DNA of 22,196 bases, taken from the NCBI GenBank assembly GCA_049999725.1, contig JBNGIS010018032.1:1-22196 (forward strand), in the 5' to 3' direction. Below the pieces are notes generated by a model. The model searched no databases. It worked only from the letters and a program-made list of their open reading frames with translations, and was not told the origin of the DNA. Below are positions 8,817 to 18,195 of the stretch, piece by piece. Positions within the stretch are counted from its first letter, which is position 1. The number at the start of each line of letters is the position of its first letter. The position numbers and the translations under genes are program-made. This DNA is from Haplomitrium mnioides (lineage: Eukaryota; Marchantiophyta; Haplomitriopsida; Calobryales).

Positions 8817-9530
8817 ATGAAGGCAAAAAGCTTTGTCTCAAGCTTGAGTTCATGGTCTTCACCAGTTGGTCCACTTGATACCAATGGATCCTTACGAGGA
8901 GGTTTGCACTCTATTCAAGTGAAGGAATCTATGAAGACTGCTTACATTCAAGCCAAAAATGCTTTACACCATGGCATTACTTCTGATGAAAGGGTTTCAG
9001 GTCATGTTTTGCCATCATCAACACAACCTAAACCATCCTATCTATATTGGTCAAGGAAGGATGCACTGGGTGCACTGGATGGACAATGTAATGGTCCTCC
9101 TGATTTTGTATCTCAAGGGCAGGAAGATCGAGAACCACAACAGCCACATTTTCACGAATCATCAAGAAATATGGACCAGCAGGCAGTATCTGAAACAATA
9201 CCTGATGAAGATGAACCAGCTGATGATGAGCGACGGGCAGTGTATTTCCAAGAACCATCCCAAGCAGACTGGGAAACATCTTTTGCTCTTGTGTCCACAA
9301 CAAGATCTCCAGGAGCAGGTTTTCCGGAGTCGGCAGTATCTGCACCTGACTTGCACCAGGACCGGAATGAAGTAGGTGGTGCCTCTGGAAGAATGCGGAT
9401 TTCATCAGAAGGGCCGTTTCGCATGGTACTGGATGAAGACCCTGGAGCTGTTGACAGCCTCCATATTGAGATTCAGAGGCTTCAAGCCCGCATAATGAGC
9501 CGCTTGAAGGACACCCCCCTCTCCAACTGA
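8817..9530 (+). CDS. Unidentified plant protein, probable C-terminal exon (237 codons)
   Basis: This is the longest frame in the window not explained by a transposon. The first ATG is at 8817. The frame is open back to a stop at 8775-8777 and a plausible acceptor (CTAG, ending 8790), so the true exon may begin at 8791 and the protein may start further upstream. The product is polar and probably largely disordered: Ser-rich N-terminal part, acidic cluster at residues 130-139 (DEDEPADDER-like), Gly/Ser/Pro stretches, and a short amphipathic or coiled-coil-like helix near the end (about 212-231). It stops with TGA at 9528-9530, and a strong splice donor GAG/GTAAGA follows one base later. No domain recognised. 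It reads like the regulatory tail of a larger host protein; this is inference. Confidence 0.5.
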   Translation: MKAKSFVSSLSSWSSPVGPLDTNGSLRGGLHSIQVKESMKTAYIQAKNALHHGITSDERVSGHVLPSSTQPKPSYLYWSRKDALGALDGQCNGPPDFVSQGQEDREPQQPHFHESSRNMDQQAVSETIPDEDEPADDERRAVYFQEPSQADWETSFALVSTTRSPGAGFPESAVSAPDLHQDRNEVGGASGRMRISSEGPFRMVLDEDPGAVDSLHIEIQRLQARIMSRLKDTPLSN

Positions 9531-9531
9531 G

Positions 9532-9537
9532 GTAAGA
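9532..9537 (+). other. Probable 5' splice site directly after stop codon
   Basis: CTGAG/GTAAGAAAAA matches the plant donor consensus AG/GTAAG. The TGA stop of the preceding frame ends one base before the exon edge, so the intron would lie in the 3' UTR. It supports the preceding frame being a genuine spliced exon on the plus strand. Confidence 0.45.
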
Positions 9538-9930
9538 AAAACTTTAATTTGAACCCACATGGTGTCATTTAGTCTTGCACAATACAACAACATGAACTCC
9601 TAAATATGAATAATTTGTGAACTGGAAGTTTCAAGTCTTTTTTAATGCTTCTATCCTCTAGAGTAAGGAATTTAAATTTATAGGAGCTTTACTTCTTCAA
9701 CAAGTATTTGTTTGTATTGCTAAATCTGTCAGTGGAAGCAGGATCAATCAGCTTCTAGCAGCAGGGGACAACAAAAAATCAACATAAGCTCTAAGGGGAT
9801 CAACATGAGATAAAAGATATGCTGGCTTTGCATGTCAGGATTGTTCATAACAGAACAAGTTGCTGTTGAGAAGAAAGAGCCTTAAGCTAGGCAAGTGCTC
9901 AGCTATCATGAAAAATAGATAGAGAATTCT
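9538..9930. other. Non-coding stretch, probable 3' UTR intron
   Basis: No open frame or repeat of note. AT-rich, in line with intron or intergenic sequence after the donor at 9532. Confidence 0.4.
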
Positions 9931-10240
9931 AGCTGCTAAAAGCTTTTTTGACAGAACTGGTTGAGGCTCCTATAAAAACTGCTCAACCCTCAAATTTGCA
10001 GATGGCAGCTGTTTTTGGTGTCGTGAGGCAGGATATTATGGTATTCCAGTTGCTAAGAACCTTTTTGACAGAACTGGTTGAGGCTCCTATATTGGCTTCC
10101 TAGCAAAAACTGCTCAACCCTCAAATTTGCAGATGGCAGCTGTTTTTGGTGTCGTGAGGCAGCNNNNNNNNNNACCCTCAAATTTGCAGATGGCAGCTGT
10201 TTTTGGTGTCGTGAGGCAGCGTAATATGGTATTTGTGCAG
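9931..10240 (+). repeat. Tandem duplication of about 117 bp, interrupted by a gap
   Basis: A block starting AGCTGCTAAAAGC at 9931 recurs as AGTTGCTAAGAACC at 10048 (offset 117). Shared parts include a TTTTTGACAGAACTGGTTGAGG segment and CTCAAATTTGCAG followed by ATGGCAGCTGTTTTTGG. Copy 2 has a 14-bp insertion (about 10091-10104). An apparent third partial copy at 10174-10220 follows the gap and is probably an assembly artefact. TTTGCAG/ATGGC looks like a splice acceptor, so the duplicated unit may include a 3' UTR exon. Confidence 0.8.
10164..10173. other. Assembly gap (10 N)
   Basis: Ten Ns. The 47 bases before it (10117-10163) are identical to the 47 bases after it (10174-10220), which suggests overlapping contig ends were laid side by side, so the real gap length may be negative. 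Confidence 0.95.
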
Positions 10241-11531
10241 AGGAAAAAGTTTCCAGTGGTTTGGAAAGAGACTCTCCATGCGAAAGTCCTTTGCGTCAGC
10301 AATGAGAAGGGTATATCACTGTCAAGTAATTATTATGGTCAGCTTTGGGGGGGAGGCTCCTTTCAGTTTGTACATTCTTGTGTAAGCTTTATTTGTACAG
10401 CGAGAAAGTGAACAATTTTGTTAGGTATTGTTGACTCTCTTAAGCCATGTTCCTTCTCACGCCAAGGAAAAGACCAAAAACTGTTCAATAAGCAGTTGAA
10501 AATGGGATAGCATTTCAAGAAAAACAAAGTACACATCATTTTGTAAAGAGATGCTTTCTAAATCAATATATTTTTCTGGTTAATTTAATTTCATTATATG
10601 TGTATGTGATTGCCTCTACCAATTGCTACCTTGTGGTTTCCGGTTTGTTCCCTGCCTTTCTGCCTGTTTTTGTGCCTAGCTGGTAACCTGCACTTCACAC
10701 AATTGGCAACTGAGCAACCTAGAATTATGCTAGTTGTGCCTTGACAAACCGTGGAACTGAATGCTATCGATTGCACTGCTTTCTACAGCATGCCTTAAAT
10801 CCCGTGAGACACACTTACGTTCTCCAGCATGCCATGAATCCCACACTCAGAACACTACAGGTAGTAGTTGGTACAAGAACATAATAAAATGGCATGGAAA
10901 GCTGCTGTTGGTTGTGGTGGACTGACCAAAGTTTCACTTGTTTCTATGACTTTGCCAGAAACCCGCCACTGAATACTATCTTTATTAATACTAGCACCAA
11001 AGCTATTGTGGGTAGTCATTGTGTGACCATTTTTCTAGCGACTTTTTAGAAACCTCCGGTTGAATAGTCGTCATTAGTTGAGAAACAACAAATGAGAAAA
11101 TGGCACCTGCCATAGTTGATTTTCATAGATTGGCCTTGTTCTACTTCATTTTAAAGTCTTAAACCTTTACCAAAAGCCTGACAGTAGTACTCAGAGTCAA
11201 CAGCTGGGAAACAAAAATATACAACATGCATGGAAAACTATGGTTTAAAGAAACTGAATTGAACATAAAAAAAAAAATGCCATAGAAGGCTACTGTTGGT
11301 TGTCCAAGTTGGTTTTTAAGCTTTACCCAAACTTGTGAAAAGGAATGACCATCCATTAGTTGTAGAACACTACTAAAGAAGTTGTGATTGTGATATGAGA
11401 TGTGAATTGTTATTTATAGCTTTATTTTAGATTGTAATTTTGGAGGTTTAGAGATTAGTATTTCATTAGTGTTGATAGAGATAGAATGTTGAGAGCACTA
11501 CTATGTAAATCATCTCTATAATGAGTTGTAG
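10221..11531. other. Non-coding DNA with faint degenerate repeats
   Basis: No supported gene. A short frame runs out of the duplication to about 10411 but is not recognised. Weak internal repeats are visible: CTMCAGCATGCC at 10783 and 10822 (39 bp apart), and an AATGGCATGGAAAGCTGCTG block near 10888 that recurs in altered form near 11276, each followed by TTGGTTGT. These look like remains of an old duplicated element. A poly(A) run occurs near 11268-11278. Confidence 0.4.
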
Positions 11532-11552
11532 AATATATATATATATATATAT
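11532..11552. repeat. (AT)n microsatellite
   Basis: About ten AT dinucleotides, directly abutting the left arm of the large hairpin. Such sites are common insertion targets for TA-preferring foldback elements. Confidence 0.9.
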
Positions 11553-11773
11553 CACCACTTCAAATTGAGCTATACAACTCTTCATATAGTCAATATGTAA
11601 TATGGATCTACTGCAACAAAAAGCACCATTAAGAAAGAGTAGATGCTAAAGTTGTATTCTATAACAAAAGCATCTACTCTTTCTTAATGGTGCTTTTTGT
11701 TGCAGGAGATTCATATTACATATTGACTATATGAAGAGTTGTATTCTATGAGTAAGCTCAATTTGAAGTGGTT
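11553..11773. repeat. Near-perfect inverted repeat (foldback/MITE or small-RNA hairpin)
   Basis: Left arm 11553-11647, loop 11648-11668 (21 nt), right arm 11669-11773. The innermost 34 bp pair without mismatch (AGCATCTACTCTTTCTTAAT on the right arm is the inner strand). Beyond that there are only three or four mismatches, plus one 10-11-nt insertion in the right arm near 11743-11755. The outermost bases CACCACTT/AAGTGGTT also pair. The loop repeats a 12-nt string (GTTGTATTCTAT) also present in the right-arm insertion region. No ORF. It could be a foldback MITE or a recent inverted duplication giving a long dsRNA precursor. Confidence 0.85.
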
Positions 11774-12240
11774 GCATGGTTGTCCTTGTTATTTGGTCTC
11801 ATCAAGATTTGTGTAAATTGCTATATTGCTATAGTATCATAGTGCATTATTTTAATTGAAGAGTGGCAATTGACTTATTGTGACTTTATTTGTATATAGC
11901 ATTTTGTTTACATTGGTGTGTATTTTGAAATTTCATTGTTCGTAATACTTGATATAATTTGTGGAACATTGTTTTGAAACAATATCAACTAAAATCCATT
12001 GTGGAGAGTATACTCATAATGTGTATAAGAGTATACTCATAATGTGTAGATATGATGTATGAAAAACCCAATATAGATGCAATGTAAGAGAATGAGTATG
12101 CATGGAGTTTGCATCAAGATAGAATGCAAAAAATCTAATATTTAACTTGATATCCACTTTAGTGCAGATGATTCTCATGAGTATGATGATGTGGCAATAA
12201 ACAACCAGAAGATTTCGAAGAAGATTCCAAAGAATACCAA
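11774..12240. other. AT-rich spacer with a 23-bp tandem repeat
   Basis: No gene. GAGTATACTCATAATGTGTA is repeated in tandem at 12006 and 12029 (period 23). The rest is simple AT-rich sequence flanking the chromovirus block. Confidence 0.6.
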
Positions 12241-12628
12241 TGTAAAAGAACTCATTAACCAAATCCAAATGAGTAAGAACTTATAGTGAACTCTAATAGA
12301 GTTATTCAACCAAAAGCAACTCAAGGCCCAAGGTAAGACCAAGAGTGCAAGCAAAAGCAAAGGAACCAAAGAACCAAAGTGATTCGAGAGTAACTCCAAA
12401 ATGAGGAGTGGGCTAAGAAGCCCTTCTATTTATACAAGAGAAGAGGGTGTCATCCCTCTTTCTTCACTTACAAGACACTTCTAATTTCAACCCTAAAAGT
12501 GACTCTCTACTAAAAGTGACTTCGAAGGCAAGTAATCTTATCTCAATCCTAAAAGTGACTCTCTACCATTTCCTTCACTCCTCTCTATTTTCTTATAAAT
12601 GGCACAACCTTATGCTTGTACCACTACA
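12241..12628 (-). repeat. Chromovirus LTR, block A
   Basis: On the minus strand it starts TGTAGTGGTACAAGC at 12628 after a purine tract AGAAGGCGGGGAT, and ends GAGTTCTTTTACA at 12241. The same ends bound the LTRs of blocks B, C and D. It holds two copies of the CCTAAAAGTGACTCTCTAC repeat and a TTTATACAAG segment that may serve as a TATA region. Length 388 bp, against 256 (B), about 398 (C) and 458 (D). Confidence 0.8.
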
Positions 12629-12641
12629 TAATCCCCGCCTT

Positions 12642-13749
12642 CTAATCGATGACGTTCTTGTCATTGACACAACTTTCAAATATTTAAATAGCCTCTTGAG
12701 CATTCCCAAGATTTGAAGAAGGTTCCCAAGAAGCATTATGAAGTGGATAGCCTTTCTACAAAACCTTGTATTGACCTTGTGGATGTCGTACTCGCTTGAT
12801 AACTCATTTAACCAAAATGTGATCCACCTCAAATTCTTCATGATCATTAAGAACAATAGCAGGAGGAGGAATTTGTACACGGTTTGTAAAAGAAGAAGAA
12901 CTAGAAACAAAAGGTTTAATTTGAGAGACATAGAATGCATGATGAATCTTCATATAGAGAGGAAGAACAAGTTTGTACGCAACGGAAGAAATTGAAAAAA
13001 GGCCAATCCAAGTTGGAGATAACTTACGGACTTGAGTGTCTAAAGACAAAGAAAGATCATGAGTAAAAAGCATAAATTTGTTACCTAAAATATAAGAGAA
13101 ATCGTGACGATGTTTATTGACATATTGCTTTTGCCAATTTTGAGCAATAAGAAGATGGTTTTGTACATCTTGCAAAGAGAAAGATAAATGAGACAAAAAG
13201 GTAGAAAGACTTGGAACATTAGAAGAGGAAAGAGAAAGCAAACCATCGGGAACAAGAGGATGTTGGGTTGAATTGAGAAAGAAAGGAGAGAATCCAGTAC
13301 TTGCTTGTTTGAAGTTGTTGTATGCAAACTCCACATCCGGTAAGAAATTATCCCAATTCGTGTGATGAACGTTGATGAACACTCGAAGCATATCCTCCAC
13401 AGTGCGATTCATGCACTCAGCTTGCCATCTGTTTGAGGATGATAAGCCATAGACATAGATAGTTTGGTACCCAAAAGTGTGAACAACCCTCACCAAAACT
13501 TCCCAATGAATCGTGGATCTCTATGAGATATTAATACCTGTGACATTTCATGGTAACGAAAAATTGTGTCAAAGTAAATCTTTGCCAATTGTGGAGCATC
13601 CACAGTACCCATTGTCGCTGCTAGATGAATATGTTTGCTTAGCTTATCTACAAACACCACAATGGCAATAAACCTACGAGGTGTGGTTGGAAGCAAAGTG
13701 ACAAGATCTAAACTTACATGTTCCCAACAAGCAGGAGGAATTGTGGTGT
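12642..13749 (-). pseudogene. Chromovirus integrase with chromodomain, block A
   Basis: Minus strand. It starts inside the integrase core (ACWEHVSLDLVTLLP, FVDKLSKHIHLA, then VDAPQLAKIYFDTIF, ISHRDPRFIGKFW), shifts frame near 13490, and runs on as QAECMNRTVEDMLRVFIN, VEFAYNNFKQASTGFSPF, then the GPY/F-like WIGLF segment and YMKIHHAFYVSQIKPF. It ends in a degenerate chromodomain (from about 12830 to 12665) before a stop at 12642-12644 and the LTR. The region around SMAYHPQT (13440-13490) is out of frame. The integrase zinc-binding N-terminus is missing. This is the better preserved of the three integrase copies. Confidence 0.85.
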
Positions 13750-14682
13750 ATGTAGATAAGCTAAGCAAACAAATTCATCTAGCACCGACGGTAGATATAG
13801 TGGATGCTCCATAATTGGCAAAGATTTACTTTGATATAGTCTTTCAATATCATGGAATGCCAAAGGTGTTAATATCTGATAAGGATTCATGATTCAATGG
13901 GAAGTTTTGGCGAGAGCTGTTCATACTTTTAAGTACAAAACTATCTATGTCTACGACTTATTGTCCTCAAATAGATGGGAAAATTCAATGCGTGAATCGC
14001 ATTGTGGAAGATATGCTTCGAGCATTTATCAACATTCATTACACATATTGGGATAATTTCTTGCATACAACAACTCCAAACAAGCAAGTATTGGATTTTC
14101 TCTTTTCTTTCTTAATTTTGGTCTTGTTCTTGATGGTTTTCTTTCTCTTTCCTCTTTCAATGTTCCAAGTCTTTCTACCTTTTGTCTCATTTATCTTCCT
14201 CTTTGCAAGATACCAAAACCATCTTGTTATCCAAGCTATGTTTTCTACTCATAATCTTCATTTTTCTTTAGATACTCAAGTTTGTAAGTTATCTCTGGCT
14301 TAGATTAGTCTTTTCTCAATTTCTCAAGTTATTTCTCATATTGTGTACAAACTTGATATTCCTCTCTACATAAAGATTCATCCTATATTCCATGTTTCTA
14401 AACTTAAGCCTTTTGTTTCTAGTCCTTCTTCTTTTCCAAACTGTGTTTAAATTCCTCCTCCATCTATAGTGCTTCACGATCATGAAGAATATGAGGTGGA
14501 TTGTATTTTGGCTAAACAAGTCTTCAAGCATAGGCGACATCTTCAAGTTCAATATGAAGTTTTGTGGAAGGGGATATCCAGTTCATGATGCTACTTAAGA
14601 GCCATGTTCAAACCTTGATAGTGCTCAAGAGGCAATTCAATTATTTGAAATTGTTAAACATGACGAGGATGTCATCGATTAG
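13740..14682 (+). pseudogene. Chromovirus integrase, block B, inverted relative to A
   Basis: Plus strand. It begins at the IVVFVDKLSK part of the integrase core, the same site where block A breaks off. It continues through VDAP, KIYFDIVFQYHGMPKVLIS, GKFWRELF, YCPQIDGKIQCVNRIVEDML and AFINIHYT, then decays with large deletions in the AYNNSKQAS region. The chromodomain part reads EYEVDCILAKQVFKHRRHLQVQYEVLWKG-like before failing. Stops occur at several conserved positions (for example in place of Q after VDAP). The block runs into its own LTR at 14698. Confidence 0.82.
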
Positions 14683-14697
14683 AAGGCGCGGAGATTA

Positions 14698-14953
14698 TGT
14701 GATAATACAAGCATGATGTTGAGCTATTTATAAGAAAATAGAGAGGAGTGAAGGAAGGGGGATGACACTTTCTTCTCTTGTATAAATAGAAGGGCTTCTT
14801 AGCCCTACTCCTCATTCTGGAGTTCCTCTCGAATCACTTGGGTTCTTTGGTTGATTGGCTTTTGCTTGCTTTATTGACATTTGGTTGAAGAACTCTATTA
14901 GAGTTCACTATGAGTTCTTACTTATTTGGATTTGGTCTTTGAGTTCTTTTACA
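14698..14953 (+). repeat. Chromovirus LTR, block B (short form)
   Basis: Starts TGTGATAATACAAGC after a purine-rich tract and ends GAGTTCTTTTACA at 14953. At 256 bp it is the shortest of the four because it lacks the AAGTGACTT-type tandem repeats. Its right edge directly abuts minus-strand pol sequence of block C. Confidence 0.8.
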
Positions 14954-16696
14954 TTGAGCTATTCAAAGCACATCATCTTGTAGAACATATATTTGGTGGC
15001 TTTGATGGAGAATACCATCCCAAATGGAAAAAGAATGATACTCACTATCTTTCACCACCAAACGTACGTTAACAAGATTAAAGAAGGCATCTTCATGTAG
15101 CTTTTGTCAAAAGCCGTTAGTGTTTGCTTCATCAAGATGCAATATACTAACATTCGCAACCTCCAATGTATTTAGTTGATGATCTTGTCTTTGTGACAAT
15201 GCATCACAAATGATATGGAGCCTTTCTGACTTGTCCTCCAACTTGATATTAAAGAGTTGTAGTTGATCTCCCCATCGATGATGACGATTTGTCATATTTT
15301 CTAAGTGAATTGATTGCAACAAGAGCTTGTGATTGGTGCGCATAAGTACATGCTTTCCTAAAAGATAATGTCTCCAAACCTTGGTAGCATAAACCATCAA
15401 CAATCGCTCTCTATCCCTTGCAGAATAATTTCTCTTCGTTGCATTTAGTCGGCATGATATGAAGGCAATCGGATGAAGTCTATACTCAAACTCTTGTTGT
15501 AGCACTGCACCAATAGCAAAATTAGAGGCATCAAAATCAACTATACAAATTTCCTTTGGATCATATGGTTGGAGAATCGGACGAGAAGACATTGCATTCT
15601 TGAGTTGTTGAAATGCCTCTTGCTCTTTAGTCATCCATTGAAACTTTGCTTCTTTGCCTAGCAGATCCGTAAGTGGTGTAGCAATATGAGCATAGTAGTG
15701 GATGAGTCGTCAATAAAAACTTGCCAATCCACTGAAAGCTCAAAGATCCTTTGTATCAATTGGCGTTGGCCACTCTCTTATAGGCTTAATCTTCTCTTCC
15801 TCTATCTTGATGCCCTCCTTAGACACTTGATGTCCTAGATAAGTCACCTCTTGCTTCCAAAACTCACACTTAGACTTTTTGCAATAAAACTTCCAATTGT
15901 GTAGTCTTTAGACGATATTCTTATCTTTAGTAAGAGTGAAGTTGAGCATTGTGAGCATATCAAAGAAGTATTACAAAGACACCAACACTGACTTATCTAA
16001 TAAACCATCAAAAACTCAATGCATTTGATCCATGAATGTTGTCAAAGCATTACTTAGGCCAAATATAGGAACCTTCCACTCAAAATGCCCATACCTTGTA
16101 CAAAAAATTGTCTTTTGCACATCACGTGACTTGATAGGAATTTGCCAATAGCCACTTCAAAGATCCAACTTACAAAAGAATCTTACACCACTCAATTGAT
16201 CCAACAAATCATCAATATGAGGTAGAGAATAGGCATTCTTCACTTTTTGTTTGTTCAAGCTTTAACAGTTTGTACAAAGACAAAGTCCACCATCTTTCTT
16301 TGGTACAAAGAATACTTGAGCTCTCCAAGGTGAAGTACTATGTTGAATGAAATCCTTCTCAAGAAGATCCATCAATGTCTTTCAAAGCTCCTCTAATTCT
16401 TGTGATGATAATCGATATATAGGTCGATTATAAGGAGTACTTTCTAGCATCAACTCAATAAAAAAAAATATTCCTCAATCATAAGGTAACCCCTTTGGCA
16501 AATCCTCCAGAAACACATCTGCAAACTCCTTTAAAACATCATCTATCATTGAGGTAGGCGCACTTTTTCCTCCCTCCTTACTCAAGTTAACGATGGGTCT
16601 GATCCAAACAGCAAAGATAGACAACTCTTGCTCTATGGAATTAATATGTTGAACTGATTTAGGCTTCTTTACCAATGGTGTTGAATACCTCAACAA
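14954..16696 (-). pseudogene. Chromovirus RT and RNase H, block C
   Basis: Minus strand. It reads a pre-RT segment (EFADVFLEDLPKGLP at about 16545-16480), then the RT with STSPWRAQVFFVPKKDGGL (about 16345-16290), a degraded palm (KLDL, SGYWQIPIK, FCTRYGHFEWKVPIFGL), then LGHQVSKEGI and KEAKFQW. RNase H is open from 15634 to 15107 (IVDFDASNFAIGAVLQQ, NYSARDRERLLMVY, RTNHKLLLQS, CDALSQR). After a stop it continues as the linker FSIWDGILHQSHQIYVLQDD right up to 14954. No intact YxDD box is present (the site near 15990-15960 has a stop and lost the aspartates), and the RNase H TDHK motif reads TNHK. Many stops: clearly dead. Confidence 0.87.
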
Positions 16697-17043
16697 AAAT
16701 TTCTTGCCTTGTAAGTTAAATTGAATCTGTCGTTTTTTTTAATCAAATTGTGTAAATCAATCTTCAAGCCAAGACAACCTAAAATGATGTCATATTGTAC
16801 AAGTAGAATAACAAATTGTATAGATTCTGCATACTCTTTTCCAATCCTTAGAAGGAATGTCTTTTGAGAGTGAAACACATCATGCTTTTGGCCATCGGCC
16901 ATAATCACAACACTCCTCTTGATAGACATAAATTTTGCTTTGATTATCTTAGCAAAACGTAATGACATAAACCTTTTAGAACTTCCACTATCCACCAACA
17001 TTCTACAATAGTGCTCATCAATTATACCATCAAGATGGAACAA
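16690..17043 (-). pseudogene. Chromovirus aspartic protease segment, block C
   Basis: A 117-codon minus-strand frame with CRMLVDSGSSKRFMSLRFA, the catalytic DSG of retroviral-type aspartic proteases, and YDIILGCLGL, which matches the D-I-L-G-x-x-W/L motif before RT. It lies between gag and RT, as in Ty3/gypsy pol, where it would cleave the polyprotein. It is part of the same broken gag-pol and not an independent gene. Confidence 0.8.
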
Positions 17044-17049
17044 GGTACC

Positions 17050-17640
17050 TCAAATTCTTGTTGAAATTTTAACTCCGTTAGAGCTTACAAATTTTTGAGT
17101 ACGTTGTTTGAATGGTTGAGGACGAGATCTAACTTTTGTAGCAATAGGTAATGAGTCATGTCGTTCCATCATACGTATTGCTTCTTCTAATTGAGTAGGC
17201 TCTCTTATAGTAACTTCCATTCTCGTGCGAGGCTTCAATCCTTGAACAAAACGGTCTAGTGCTTCTTCTTCTCTTATATTAAGAATTTGCATAATTGTAT
17301 CTTGAAAATGTGTCACATAGCTTGTCCGTGTGCCAAGTTGCTTCAATTCGGCCAATCGATCTCTTGCTATTTTTGACGCATTTACAACCCTAAATGTTGA
17401 AATCACTACTTCTTTGAACTTACACCAAGAAAAATAAGAGCAACAAATCCATATCGTGCTTATTCTATTTAATATCTCCATCAAGTCTTTGCAACTCCTT
17501 CAAATTGGCTTGCCGCAAATAGAATCCGTCGACCATCTTCTCTATTGTTTGTAGCTTTAAAATATTGTTCACAATCAAATATAAAGTTCTCATATGCACC
17601 AAAAACCACCTTTCCATCATATGTTTTTGGTTTTGGAAAT
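17050..17640 (-). pseudogene. Chromovirus gag (capsid), block C
   Basis: Minus strand. An upstream piece (YENFIFDCEQYFKATNNREDG, LFAASQFEGVAKT, about 17605-17490) leads into the 17484-17050 frame. That frame contains FRVVNASKIARDRLAELKQLGTRTSYVTHF-like sequence and FVQGLKPRTRMEVTIREP, the Retrotrans_gag fold of plant gypsy elements. A stop near 17488 interrupts the conserved W-W segment. No CCHC zinc knuckle was found before the protease, so that part is lost or absent. Confidence 0.8.
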
Positions 17641-17779
17641 CGCCCTAACTCTCCTCTTCTTGAAACATTGCTCTTTCTTTCATTTCCACTTCTAAAAAGC
17701 GTGAAAGATTTTCAAGCCATTGTTCCATTGCTTGAACACCGCCTCTTGATTCTCCATGTAACTTGCTATTAAAAAAAAA

Positions 17780-17797
17780 CCGTAGCTCTGATATCAA
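17780..17797 (-). other. Primer-binding site of block C (initiator tRNA-Met type)
   Basis: On the minus strand, TTGATATCAGAGCTACGG follows the 5' LTR end directly. It closely resembles the TGGTATCAGAGC primer-binding site complementary to plant initiator tRNA-Met. It fixes block C as the 5' half of an element and its LTR as a 5' LTR. Confidence 0.82.
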
Positions 17798-18195
17798 TAT
17801 AAAAGAACTCAAAGACCAAATCCAAATAAGTAAGAACTCATAGTGAACTCTAATAGAGTTCTTCAACCAAATGCCAATAAGGCAAGAAAAAGCCAAGCAA
17901 CCAAGTAACCCAAGTGATTTGAGAGGAATGAGGAGTGGGGTAATGAAACCCTTCTATTTATACAAGATAAAGAGGTGTCATCCTCCTTCCTTCACTTACA
18001 AGTCACTTCCAATTTCAACCCTAAAAGTAATCACTTACAAGTCACTTCTAATTTCAACTCTAAAAGTGACCTTATACCACTTCACTTAAAGTAACTTCAA
18101 AAGCAAGTAATCATAAAATGATTTCAACTCTAAAATTAACCCTCTACCACTTCCTTCACTCCTCTCTATTTTCTTTTAAATAGCACAACATCATG
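17798..18195 (-). repeat. Chromovirus 5' LTR, block C
   Basis: Minus strand, ending GAGTTCTTTTATA (CA decayed to TA) at 17798 before the primer-binding site. The outer U3 end loses its last roughly 15 bases: homology to the other LTRs stops near CACAACATCAT at 18186-18195, where plus-strand integrase sequence of block D begins. It has two 39-bp repeat units and shares an exact 55-bp block (18071-18125) with the LTR of block D (19283-19337, opposite strand). Confidence 0.8.

Noticed and set aside
10127-10411. 94-codon frame crossing the assembly gap
   Set aside because: Crosses Ns and a probable false duplication, so the joined frame has no meaning.
12228-12240. Primer-binding site next to LTR A
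   Set aside because: Minus strand reads TTGGTATT after the LTR, but similarity to TGGTATCAGAGC ends after seven bases and no gag follows. Likely chance.
12447-12716. 89-codon plus frame over LTR A, and similar frames at 17871-18089 and 19144-19518
   Set aside because: Repeated LTR minisatellites produce STLKV-type repeat peptides in several frames. Not genes.
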